A stretch of 36,346 nucleotides of DNA from the NCBI GenBank assembly GCA_947450345.1, contig CANFVD010000015.1:1-36346 (forward strand), read 5' to 3'. This stretch comes from Actinomycetota bacterium (GTDB taxonomy: Bacteria > Actinomycetota > Actinomycetes > Actinomycetales > Microbacteriaceae). Below, one piece after another: positions 17,827-26,942 of the stretch. Each line of letters opens with the position of its first letter. The first letter of the stretch is position 1. The translations under genes were made by a program, and so were the position numbers. Under the pieces are notes generated by a model that saw nothing but the letters and a program-made list of their open reading frames with translations, had not been told where the DNA came from and did not search any database.

Positions 17827-18516
17827 TTACCAGGGGGCCACGCCGATTCCCTCGTGACCGAGGCCCATCACTAGACAATAGACCGCAAATACACCTGCCA
17901 TGAAACCGATGATCTGAAACTGATGGCGCATGGTCCAGCCATACAGGCGATTGAGCAGACGTTCGGCACGTGGCCCTCGAAAAAAACGCCAGAGCGCAGG
18001 AATGAGCGTGGGCGAGAGGGCGAGTGCAAAGAGCAGGGCCACAAGACAACCCTGAAGCCACGGCGGCGTTCCCGAGGTGGCAATGTCATGTAACCCGGGA
18101 ACGAGAAGAGCAAAGCTGGACACGTCCTTGATGCTCAACACAAAGGCCAGGCCGAAAAACGTGATCCCGTGAGCTGAGGCAAGCCGGCGGCGCAGCGCGA
18201 CCTCCGATTTCTCACTCAAGTTCGGATGGGGCAGGAAGAGCCATACGACCACACCGATCAGCACGGCTGTGGCAATGAAAAAGAGAACGCCCTGCACCAC
18301 GTTCGGTCCGGTTGCCGACCGATGCGGCAATTGTGCGAATCCCGTGTACAGGGCAAGACACGCAATGCCGAATGCACTTGCCGACCCCGCGATGACGAGA
18401 GCCGTTCGCCTGACCCACGACTGGCCCACCGCGGCCAAAATCTGGAGACCGAAGAGCGACGGTGTCATCGCGGCACCAATCCCCAGTGGGATGATGCGAA
18501 GAAGGGTCTCGAGCAC
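17827..18516 (-). CDS. GAP/Sap-like (LysE-fold) multi-TM membrane protein
   Basis: 229 aa, 6 predicted TM; MLETLLRIIPLGIGAAMTPSLFGLQILAA, FFGLAFVLSIKDVSSFALLVPGLHDIA. Confidence 0.7.
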   Translation of the reverse strand: MLETLLRIIPLGIGAAMTPSLFGLQILAAVGQSWVRRTALVIAGSASAFGIACLALYTGFAQLPHRSATGPNVVQGVLFFIATAVLIGVVVWLFLPHPNLSEKSEVALRRRLASAHGITFFGLAFVLSIKDVSSFALLVPGLHDIATSGTPPWLQGCLVALLFALALSPTLIPALWRFFRGPRAERLLNRLYGWTMRHQFQIIGFMAGVFAVYCLVMGLGHEGIGVAPW

Positions 18517-18577
18517 GTCCCCAGTCTGCCCTGTTCGACAGCGCCCAATAACATTGAGTCACACACCTAGGAGAACC

Positions 18578-19132
18578 ATGTCTCGCCCTGCCCTCATGCC
18601 CCTCATTTCACTGTCCGCCTGCGTCGCGGTGGCCCTCGGCGCGCTGTCGGGTTGTGCGGCGACCCCCGGAGGAGCGACCGAGCGTGCTGCCAGCGCGGCC
18701 GACACGGCGAGTGCGGCCGACTGCGCGGGTGTGTGGGTTGAGGTGGACTTCGACATTCTCGGGTCGCCCCTGATCGAAAAGTGCGTTGAGGCATCCGCCA
18801 GTATCGACGCAATGGCGGCGCTCGACGCAGCAGGCGTCACGGTAATAGGCACAGCCGATTACGGCCTCGACGTGGTCTGCCGTGTCAATGGCCTTCCCGC
18901 CGCTACGCAAGCGCTCAACATTCCCGGCCACGAAACGTATCGCGAGACGTGTGCACAGATGACTCCCGAATTTGGCTATTGGTCGGTGTGGGTGGAAGAC
19001 CGCGCCACGGGCGCCTGGGCCTATGCGCCGGTCGGGATTGACAGCCTGACGCTCGTTCCGGGCAATTCGTTGGGGCTCACGTTCACTTCGGGCACCCACA
19101 CGGATCCACCCGTCAGCCCACTGAGCGACTAG
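18578..19132 (+). CDS. Secreted lipoprotein associated with ECF transporter (YWS-W-type domain)
   Basis: Start moved from track 18269 to ATG 18578 with RBS CTAGGAGA; signal plus lipobox LSGC; C-terminal FGYWSVWVEDRATGAWAYAPVGIDSLTLVPGNSLGLTF. Confidence 0.82.
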   Translation: MSRPALMPLISLSACVAVALGALSGCAATPGGATERAASAADTASAADCAGVWVEVDFDILGSPLIEKCVEASASIDAMAALDAAGVTVIGTADYGLDVVCRVNGLPAATQALNIPGHETYRETCAQMTPEFGYWSVWVEDRATGAWAYAPVGIDSLTLVPGNSLGLTFTSGTHTDPPVSPLSD

Positions 19133-19145
19133 ATTCGGCACACCC

Positions 19146-21008
19146 GTGAATGACAGAGCAGCACCCTCGCGCCAGATCGGTCGATGGCGGCCCCTGTGGC
19201 TGAGCCCCTGGGTGTCTCTTGCCTTTGTTGCGGGACGCATAGTTTTCCGCGTGGTCTTCGGTGGAGCACCGGGTGAGGGGTGGCTCCTTCCCTCACTTCC
19301 CCGCGTGGATCTGGGTGGCTTCTTTTCAAGTGTGAACCTCTTTGGCCCCGTCACACTCGATGGTCTCGCTCGCACGGTGATGGCGGCCCTCCCCATCGCG
19401 GCACTCATCGTGGCCTCGGGACTTCTGTTTTCGCTGATCGACGTTCGGCGCCTCATTGTTCGAACACGACGCTGGGGAGGTGGCAGCGCCAGCCTCGCGG
19501 CCGTGCTTATCGCGTTGGCTGTCTTGCCCGAATTGCGCCTCACGGCCCAGCGCCTCGCTCGAGCCCGTCGCCTGCGTTCGGTGCGTCATACCTTTACCGG
19601 CGTCATCGCACCGCTGGTGGGCGTGACGGTCGAGCGCGCGACGGCACTCGGCGCGAGCCTCGAGTCGCGAGGCTTCATGAACGCCTCGGTGGACATCGAA
19701 CCCCAGTGCGCAGCTCCCGTCAGTGCGAGCAACGTGTGCTTGCGAACGGCGGATGGGCGTTCGGTGCTCACGGACGTCACCTTCTCGCTTCAGCCGGGCA
19801 CCGTGACGCTGCTCACCGGCAACACGGGCTCGGGAAAGACCACACTTCTGCGGGCATTGGCGGGATTGGGCGAATCCGTTGACCGCATCGACATGTCGGG
19901 CACCATGAGCGTCGGTGGTGTCGAGCGGCGCGGGCGCTCGGCACGAGTGACCGCGAATTTTGTGGCCTACGTTCCGCAGGACGTTCGGGCGGGCTTCGTC
20001 GGCGTGACGGTGGCTGAAGAAGTGGGTATGACGCTCACCCTGCGCGGTGAACATCGATACCAGGTGGATGCCCGCGTGAGCGTTATGGCCCGAGACATGG
20101 GAATCGGGCATCTGCTCGATCGGCCCATCACCGACCTCTCGGCCGGCGAGGCGACACTTGTCTCGCTCGCAGCCGCCCTCATTGGGCTGCCCAGCGTGCT
20201 GCTCATCGACGAGCCGTTTGCCGACCTCGATGACAACGCGCTGGCTCTGGTCAGTGCCACACTTCGCGACCTCGCCACACGCACCGGCATCACGCTCCTG
20301 ATTGCCGAGCACCGCACCGCGCCACTTGCCGGTCTCGCCTCGACGCGTTTACACATCTCCCACGGAACGGTTCGCGCCGTTGACGTGGCCAGTGACGTTG
20401 AGATAAGCACGAGCGGTTCACGTTCGCCACTGCGGGACGGCAACCCTGACACCGGGATCTTCAACGAGACCTTCTCTCGACCCGTGGCGCTCGTTGGACC
20501 CAACGGTTCAGGAAAGACGACCCGGCTGTGGCGACTCGCACTCCCGGCGGGCAAGCGGGCAAGCGGCATCAGGCTTGTCCCGGAGAATCCCCGCGACCTG
20601 TTCACACGTGAAAGTGTGGCCGAGGAATGTCGTGCTCAGGATCGGCAGCACCGGAGACGATTACCCGCTCCGCATGTCGGCTACGGGAAGTCATCACGAG
20701 ACGTGGTGTACGAAATTCTGGGCGACACCATCGACCTCAACGTGCACCCGCGCGATCTCTCGACCGGACAGCAACGCGCGCTTGCCATCGCCCTCCAGTT
20801 GCACGAGCGCCCCCGCACCCTTCTCATCGACGAACCCACCCGCGGCCTCGATCGACGGGCCTGCGGCGAACTCGCCCGGGTCCTGGAGCGCATTTCTCTG
20901 CAGGGGACCCGCGTCATCGTCGCCACTCACGACCAGTCGTTCGCCACGCTCATTAACGCGCGCGTGCTGACGCACGCCCCGCGCCTCGAGGCGGTGGTGT
21001 CCTCGTGA
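19146..21008 (+). CDS. ECF transporter: fused T component and two ATPase domains (T-A-A')
   Basis: N-terminal TM domain with RARRLRS and ESRGF coupling-type motifs; ABC1 GNTGSGKTT / LSAGEATLVSLAAAL / LLIDEPFADLD; ABC2 GPNGSGKTT / LSTGQQRALAIAL / LLIDEPTRGLD. Confidence 0.9.
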   Translation: MNDRAAPSRQIGRWRPLWLSPWVSLAFVAGRIVFRVVFGGAPGEGWLLPSLPRVDLGGFFSSVNLFGPVTLDGLARTVMAALPIAALIVASGLLFSLIDVRRLIVRTRRWGGGSASLAAVLIALAVLPELRLTAQRLARARRLRSVRHTFTGVIAPLVGVTVERATALGASLESRGFMNASVDIEPQCAAPVSASNVCLRTADGRSVLTDVTFSLQPGTVTLLTGNTGSGKTTLLRALAGLGESVDRIDMSGTMSVGGVERRGRSARVTANFVAYVPQDVRAGFVGVTVAEEVGMTLTLRGEHRYQVDARVSVMARDMGIGHLLDRPITDLSAGEATLVSLAAALIGLPSVLLIDEPFADLDDNALALVSATLRDLATRTGITLLIAEHRTAPLAGLASTRLHISHGTVRAVDVASDVEISTSGSRSPLRDGNPDTGIFNETFSRPVALVGPNGSGKTTRLWRLALPAGKRASGIRLVPENPRDLFTRESVAEECRAQDRQHRRRLPAPHVGYGKSSRDVVYEILGDTIDLNVHPRDLSTGQQRALAIALQLHERPRTLLIDEPTRGLDRRACGELARVLERISLQGTRVIVATHDQSFATLINARVLTHAPRLEAVVSS

Positions 21009-21874
21009 CCCGACTGCAGACGCCAACAGATGTGGCAACGACGATTCCGCCCCCGGTTCATGCCCCTGCCCGCGACCGTCGCCGAGGGCGACTCGCCACG
21101 GCGCTGCTGTTCGCCACCGTGAGTCTCGCCGCGCTGGCGTGTTTTGCGTGGCCGTTGGTGATCCCCGCATCCTCTGGGCAGTCACCCCTCATTCCCGCGA
21201 TCCTGGTCTGCCTGGTCGTTCCCGTCCTCGCCGTGGTGGCCGTCATCGTTGCCGATCGCGGCGTATCGGGCTCACCGAACGCTGCCACATTCGTGGCAAT
21301 GCTGGGGCTGCTCGCGGCCGCGGGAACCCTGGCCCGCCTGTTTGCCTCAGCGGCCGGAGGCGTTGAAGCAATCTTCATCATTCTCATCATTGGCGGAGCC
21401 GCCTTTGGTCCCCGATTCGGATTTCTCCTGGGCATGGTCACCATTGGGGTCTCGGCACTCGCGTGGGGAATGGTGGGGCCCTGGGTGCCTTTTCAGATGT
21501 TCGCCACCGCCTGGGTGGGCGCCGGGGCTGGCCTTGTCAGTCTTGCCATTCGTCGCCTGACACGGCGGGTAACTGCCAGACAGCGCCGCTGGAGTGAATT
21601 CGCGGCCCTCTCCGTTTACGGCATCGTCGCGGCCTATCTTTATGGCGCGCTCCTCAACCTGTGGTTCTGGCCGTTTGCGGTGGGTGGAGAAACAAGCATT
21701 TCTTACGAGGCCGGCGCCACCGTGGGCCTGAATCTCTCGCACTTCGTGGTCTACACGCTCGTCACGTCCACCCTCACGTGGGACACGGTTCGCGCCGCCA
21801 CGACCGTCGTGGGGCTGATTGTGATGGGACCGGCGCTGATGGCGGGGTTGCGGCGGGCCAAACTCGGTCGTTAG
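21005..21874 (+). CDS. ECF transporter S (substrate-specificity) component
   Basis: 289 aa; multi-TM, IIGGAAFGPRFGFLLGMVTIGVSALAWGMVGPWVPFQMFATAWVGAGAGL; start overlaps the T-A-A' stop by 4 nt. Confidence 0.88.
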   Translation: MTRLQTPTDVATTIPPPVHAPARDRRRGRLATALLFATVSLAALACFAWPLVIPASSGQSPLIPAILVCLVVPVLAVVAVIVADRGVSGSPNAATFVAMLGLLAAAGTLARLFASAAGGVEAIFIILIIGGAAFGPRFGFLLGMVTIGVSALAWGMVGPWVPFQMFATAWVGAGAGLVSLAIRRLTRRVTARQRRWSEFAALSVYGIVAAYLYGALLNLWFWPFAVGGETSISYEAGATVGLNLSHFVVYTLVTSTLTWDTVRAATTVVGLIVMGPALMAGLRRAKLGR

Positions 21875-21882
21875 ACGGTTTC

Positions 21883-21959
21883 GATACGCGCTGCGCGCTA
21901 CTCAACCAGCGTGGATACGCTGCGCGCTACTCAACCAGCGGGACAGGCTGCGCGCTAGA
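21883..21959. repeat. Short tandem intergenic repeat (two full units and a partial third)
   Basis: GATACGCGCTGCGCGCTACTCAACCAGCG / GATACGCTGCGCGCTACTCAACCAGCGG / GACAGGCTGCGCGCTAGA; the third unit contains the metH stop codon. Confidence 0.85.
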
Positions 21960-24900
21960 CCGAGAAGTACTTTGCCTCGGGGTGGTGGAACACAAACGCG
22001 TCGGTCGACTGCTCGGGGTGGAGCTGCAACTCTTCGGAGAGTTCAACGCCGACGCGCTCGGGCTTAAGTAGCGCCACGACCTTGCGGCGGTCCTCCATGT
22101 CGGGACACGCGGGGTAGCCCAGCGAGAACCGAGCCCCGCGGTAGTCGAGTTTGAACATGCCCGCGAGGTCGGCCGGATCTTCGGCCCCAAAGCCCAATTC
22201 CTCGCGGATGCGTGCGTGCCAGAACTCGGCCAGCGCCTCGGTGAGCTGCATGGCGAGGCCGTTGAGCTCCATGTAGTCGCGGTAGGAATCGGACGCAAAC
22301 AACTCGCCGGTCACCGCGCTCACGCGGTCGCCGAACGTGGCCAGCTGAATGGGGAGCACGTCGACTCGGCCAGAATCCACCGACGACACGAAGTCAGCCA
22401 AGCACAGGTGGCGATCGCGCGACTGGCGTGGGAACGTGAAACGCAGTCGTTCTGACCCCAGCTCACCGCCAGAGCCGCCATCGGGAGCGAGCACTCCCTG
22501 CGCACCCAACACCCCGTGCATGTCGTCACCGTGGTGGCGCACAATCACGTCGTTGCCGTCTGAGACAACGGGGAAATATCCGTAAATCACGGAAGCGTCG
22601 GCGATGCCCTCGGCCAAGATGCGATCGAGCCAGTAGCGCAGCCGGGGGCGCCCCTCGGTGTCGACCAGCTGTTCGTATGTCGCTCCGTCGTCGCCGCGGC
22701 CGGGCTTGAGTCCCCACTGGCCCATGAAGGTGGCGCGCTCATCGAGGAATGCGGCATAGTCACCCAGAGCCACGCCCTTGACGATGCGGGTGCCCCAGAA
22801 CGGTGGCACGGGAATCGCGTTATCGGCGGCGACATCGGAGCGGGCCGGAATGTTCTCGGGCTCGGTCACGACGAGTTGCGACGGACGATGGATGCGCTTC
22901 TTGAGTTCGGGAAGGTTGACAGTCGCAGGGTCAGCACCGCGGGCCACCGCAACCAACGGTTCCATGAGTGCGAGGCCCTCAAAGGCGTCGCGCGCGTAGC
23001 GCACCTCTCCGTCGAAAATGGCGGCGAGGTCCTCCTCGACAAACGCGCGCGTGAGGGCCGCGCCACCCAGAATGACGGGCCAGCGGCCCGCGAGCCCCCG
23101 CGCGTTGAGTTCGAGAAGATTCTCTTTCATGACCACCGTGGACTTCACGAGGAGTCCGCTCATGCCAATCACATCGGCGCCCGACTCTTCGGCGGCCGAA
23201 ATGATCTCGTTGATGGTCTTCTTGATGCCGATGTTCACCACGTCGTATCCGTTGTTGGACAGGATGATGTCGACCAGGTTCTTGCCGATGTCGTGCACGT
23301 CGCCACGCACCGTGGCCAGCACAATCTTGCCCTTGCCCGCGGCTTCGGCTTTCTCCATGAACGGTTCGAGCAGCGCGACCGCTGCTTTCATCACTTCGGC
23401 GGATTTGAGCACGAACGGCAACTGCATCTCGCCCTTGCCGAACAATTCCCCCACCACCTGCATGCCGGAGAGCAGGTGGTCGTTGATGATGTCGAGGGCG
23501 GCGATGCCGTCACCCCGTGCCTGCTCCAAGTCTTCGGGAAGTCCCTTGGCGTCGCCGTCAATGATGCGGCGTGCCAACCGTTCGCCCACCGGGAGGGCGG
23601 CCAGCTCGAGGGCGCGTTGGTCACGAATCGCGGCCGCATCCACGCCCGCGAACGTATCCAGCATGAGCTCAAGCGGGTCGTAGGTGACGTTGCCCTCGGC
23701 GTCAAACTCTCGGCGATCCCAGACGAGGTCAAGCGCGACCTTGCGCTGAGCATCCGGGATGGTAGCGAGCGGCACAATCTTGGCGGCATCAACAATTGCC
23801 GAATCCAGGCCGGCCTCCATTGCCTCGTGCAGGAATACCGAGTTCAGCACCGTGCGCGCCGCGGGGTTGAGCCCAAACGAGACGTTCGAGACGCCCAGCG
23901 TGGTGTGCACACCAGGGTATTTGGCGGTGAGCTGACGAATGGCCTCGATGGTCTCAATGGCGTCGCGTCGCGTCTCTTCCTGCCCCGTCGCGATGGGGAA
24001 CGTGAGGCAGTCCACCAAGATGTCATCGACGCGCATGTCCCAGTCGTCCACCAGGGTGTCGATGAGGCGCGAGGCGATACGCATCTTTCCCTCGGTGGTG
24101 CGCGCCTGGCCTTCTTCGTCGATGGTGAGCGCAACAACCGCAGCGCCGTGCTCCTTAACCAGCGGCATGATGCGCGCGAAACGCGAGTCGGGCCCGTCGC
24201 TGTCCTCGAAGTTCACCGAGTTAACGATGGGGCGGCCGCCGATGAGTTCCATGCCGGCCTGAAGGACAGCCGGCTCGGTGGAGTCGATGACCAGCGGGAG
24301 CGTGGATGCGCTGGCAAACCGGGACACGATCTCGCGCACATCACCGACCCCGTCACGACCCACATAGTCGATGCAGACGTCGAGCACGTGGGCTCCGTCG
24401 CGGATCTGATTGCGCGCAATGTCGACGCAGTCATCCCAACGTTCCTCGAGCATGGCATCGCGAAACGCCCGCGATCCGTTGGCGTTGGTGCGTTCTCCGA
24501 TGGCGAGGAAGGCGTTGTCTTGAACAAAGGGAACGTGCTGATACAGACTTGCCACACCGTTTTCATGCACGGGTGTGCGCGCCACGGCCGGGGTGCCGGC
24601 GAGCCGATCAACAACAGCTTTGAGATGTGTGGGGGTGGTGCCGCAGCAACCGCCTACAAGCGCCAGGCCAAATTCCTTCACGAACTGCTCGTGCGCGGTG
24701 GCCAACTCCTCGGGGCTCAGCGGGTAGTGGGACCCGTCTGCGGTGAGGATTGGCAGACCGGCGTTGGGCATGCACATCACGGGAATGTTTGAGTGGCGAG
24801 AGAGGTGTCGCAGGTGTTCGCTCATCTCGGTGGGGCCGGTAGCGCAGTTAAGCCCGATCATGTCGATGCCCAGGGGTTCGAGCGCCGTGAGAGCCGCACC

Positions 24901-25539
24901 AATCTCACTACCCATGAGCATGGTGCCGGTGGTCTCAACCGTCACCTCAACGAAAATCGGCAGGCGCACGCCCGTCTCGACAACGGCCTGCTTGCATCCG
25001 TTCACGGCCGCCTTGGTCTGGAGTAAGTCCTGAGAGGTCTCAATCAGGAAGGCGTCTGCGCCGCCTTCGATGAGTCCCACGGCCTGTTCTGCAAACGTGG
25101 ACTTCAGGTGCGCGTACGTGGTGTGTCCCAGGCTGGGCAACTTGGTCCCCGGTCCCATCGATCCCATCACCCACCGCATGCGACCGTCAGCAGCCTCGAA
25201 GGCCTCGCACGATTCGCGCGCCAGGCGGGCACCGTCACGCGCCAGCTCCGCGATGCGATCCTCAATGCCGTAGTCGGACAGGTTAGACCAGTTGGCTCCA
25301 AACGTGTTCGACTCAATGCAGTCGATACCCACCTCAAGGTAGGCGTCGTGGATGGAGCGAATGATGTCGGGCCGGCTGACGTTAAGAATTTCGTTGCAAC
25401 CCTCGAGCTGCTGATAGTCGTCCAGAGTGGGGGCGTGCTCTTGGAGCATGGTCCCCATGGCGCCATCGCCCACAACGACGCGCTCGGCAAGCGCAGTCAT
25501 GAGGGCCTGTGCGCGGGGGGTGAAAATGGGCTCTGGCAC
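21955..25539 (-). CDS. metH: Methionine synthase, cobalamin-dependent
   Basis: Hcy domain (GDGAMGTMLQ, GGCCGTTPTH), pterin domain (IGERTNANGSRAF), B12 motif DVHDIGKNLVDIILSNNGYDVVNIG, activation domain (RFSLGYPACPDMEDR). GTG start at 25539 preferred to track 25638. Confidence 0.96.
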   Translation of the reverse strand: MPEPIFTPRAQALMTALAERVVVGDGAMGTMLQEHAPTLDDYQQLEGCNEILNVSRPDIIRSIHDAYLEVGIDCIESNTFGANWSNLSDYGIEDRIAELARDGARLARESCEAFEAADGRMRWVMGSMGPGTKLPSLGHTTYAHLKSTFAEQAVGLIEGGADAFLIETSQDLLQTKAAVNGCKQAVVETGVRLPIFVEVTVETTGTMLMGSEIGAALTALEPLGIDMIGLNCATGPTEMSEHLRHLSRHSNIPVMCMPNAGLPILTADGSHYPLSPEELATAHEQFVKEFGLALVGGCCGTTPTHLKAVVDRLAGTPAVARTPVHENGVASLYQHVPFVQDNAFLAIGERTNANGSRAFRDAMLEERWDDCVDIARNQIRDGAHVLDVCIDYVGRDGVGDVREIVSRFASASTLPLVIDSTEPAVLQAGMELIGGRPIVNSVNFEDSDGPDSRFARIMPLVKEHGAAVVALTIDEEGQARTTEGKMRIASRLIDTLVDDWDMRVDDILVDCLTFPIATGQEETRRDAIETIEAIRQLTAKYPGVHTTLGVSNVSFGLNPAARTVLNSVFLHEAMEAGLDSAIVDAAKIVPLATIPDAQRKVALDLVWDRREFDAEGNVTYDPLELMLDTFAGVDAAAIRDQRALELAALPVGERLARRIIDGDAKGLPEDLEQARGDGIAALDIINDHLLSGMQVVGELFGKGEMQLPFVLKSAEVMKAAVALLEPFMEKAEAAGKGKIVLATVRGDVHDIGKNLVDIILSNNGYDVVNIGIKKTINEIISAAEESGADVIGMSGLLVKSTVVMKENLLELNARGLAGRWPVILGGAALTRAFVEEDLAAIFDGEVRYARDAFEGLALMEPLVAVARGADPATVNLPELKKRIHRPSQLVVTEPENIPARSDVAADNAIPVPPFWGTRIVKGVALGDYAAFLDERATFMGQWGLKPGRGDDGATYEQLVDTEGRPRLRYWLDRILAEGIADASVIYGYFPVVSDGNDVIVRHHGDDMHGVLGAQGVLAPDGGSGGELGSERLRFTFPRQSRDRHLCLADFVSSVDSGRVDVLPIQLATFGDRVSAVTGELFASDSYRDYMELNGLAMQLTEALAEFWHARIREELGFGAEDPADLAGMFKLDYRGARFSLGYPACPDMEDRRKVVALLKPERVGVELSEELQLHPEQSTDAFVFHHPEAKYFSV

Positions 25540-25549
25540 GCCTCTCAGT

Positions 25550-26902
25550 CTACGGTCGGCGCCACGTCTCAAACGCGGCATAGTCGCTGACCATGAGGTC
25601 GGTGTACGACCGTGCGTAATCAGCAATCGCGTTCTCAAACGCCTTGCCCTGATCTAGGTAACCGGCGATGAGCGAAGCGTCTCCGGCTCGGGCGTGTGCC
25701 CGGGCAAGGGCCGCCGCGCACACCGCCGCATAGGCCTCGAAGGACGAGGCGTCGAGCGCCGTTGCCTCGATTCGGCCCTTCATGTCCCACAGCTGGCGGA
25801 AGTAGAAGTCGAAAGGCAATGTCTCGTCTCCACGGGTCCAGCCCAAGAACGGGTCGCTGGAGGATTGAATGAGTCGCTGGCCCACCACCACGCGCTTGCC
25901 GTGGTGGTCATACTCACTGGGCTCAAGGTGTGCTTCGAGCACCGACGCGTCTGCCTGTTTTGCTTGAAGAATGAGCGGTTCGCCGTCGCCGGACTTGAAG
26001 AGAAGTGCGTACGCGCGTGTTCCGACCGAGCCCACGCCGACCACTTTGACGGCCGCCTCGACAAACGAATAGCGGTCGAGCAGGGCCACGCGATCGGGCG
26101 GGAGTGTCTCCCGGTAACGGCGGAAAACATCGGCCACCGTTTCGAGATGGTCGGTGCCCTGGATGGGAATGAGCGTGGGTGGATCGGAACGGAAGTGCCA
26201 TTCATCGCCGATGCGCTCCGTCAGCTTGACGCTGGCCTTTTCACCGTCTTTGGTGCGCGCCCGCTTTCCCGCGCGCCGCAGGGCGTCACGCAATCCGGGT
26301 TTCTGAATCTCGCCGATCATCCATTCCAGGTCCGCGCGGGCAAACCACACGTCGAGGGTGGGACGTTCACTCAATGCGCTCATCCACTCGCGGTAGGCGC
26401 GTCCGACAGCGAGGGACGCTCGATGCTCTGTGTTGTCGCCGAAACCGTGCACCCGAGCCGCCGTGGCAAAACTGGCCGCCAGCCTTTTGACATCCCACTC
26501 AAACGGTCCAGGGAGTGTCTCGTCAAAATCTGTGAGATCGAAGGTGAGGCTGCGTTCGGCCGACGCAAAGATGCCGAAGTTGTCGAGGTGAGCATCGCCA
26601 CACAGTTGCACGTCCAGTCCCGAGTTCGGGCGCAGGGAGAGGTCTCGAGCCATGACGGCGGCCGTGCCCCTGAGAAACGAAAAAGCGTCGGCACCCATGC
26701 GCTCGTAGCGGAGCGGAATAAGTTCGGGATTTCGCGTCGCGTTCTGCGCCTCAATGATGGCGGTCGCTGCGGTGCGCTCGGCCGGCTTCGGGCACTCTGC
26801 CAGACTCTCCAGCGGAACTCGCCCACGCACGGAAGCGCCCGCTTGGCGACGCTGGTCGCGCGATGGACGCTGCCTCATCAGAATGCTCACATCGTCGGAC
26901 AT
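25550..26902 (-). CDS. DUF2252 domain-containing protein
   Basis: 450 aa; PLRYERMGADAFSFLRGTAAVMA, CGDAHLDNFGIFASAERSLTFDLTDFDET, VGVGSVGTRAYALLF. Confidence 0.92.
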   Translation of the reverse strand: MSDDVSILMRQRPSRDQRRQAGASVRGRVPLESLAECPKPAERTAATAIIEAQNATRNPELIPLRYERMGADAFSFLRGTAAVMARDLSLRPNSGLDVQLCGDAHLDNFGIFASAERSLTFDLTDFDETLPGPFEWDVKRLAASFATAARVHGFGDNTEHRASLAVGRAYREWMSALSERPTLDVWFARADLEWMIGEIQKPGLRDALRRAGKRARTKDGEKASVKLTERIGDEWHFRSDPPTLIPIQGTDHLETVADVFRRYRETLPPDRVALLDRYSFVEAAVKVVGVGSVGTRAYALLFKSGDGEPLILQAKQADASVLEAHLEPSEYDHHGKRVVVGQRLIQSSSDPFLGWTRGDETLPFDFYFRQLWDMKGRIEATALDASSFEAYAAVCAAALARAHARAGDASLIAGYLDQGKAFENAIADYARSYTDLMVSDYAAFETWRRP

Positions 26903-26942
26903 GAGGAAAGCCTAGACGCGTGGCACGACGTGGGACAGGAGC

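Noticed and set aside
18269-18577. N-terminal extension of the 287-aa ORF upstream of the lipoprotein
   Set aside because: Antisense to the GAP-family gene; the real start at 18578 has an RBS and gives a signal peptide with lipobox.
21875-21960. CRISPR array interpretation of the short repeats
   Set aside because: Only two full units and a partial, no regular spacers and no cas genes; better explained as a dispersed intergenic repeat.
22876-24792. 638-aa plus-strand ORF
   Set aside because: Fully antisense to metH; His/Arg/Gly-rich composition consistent with a shadow frame.
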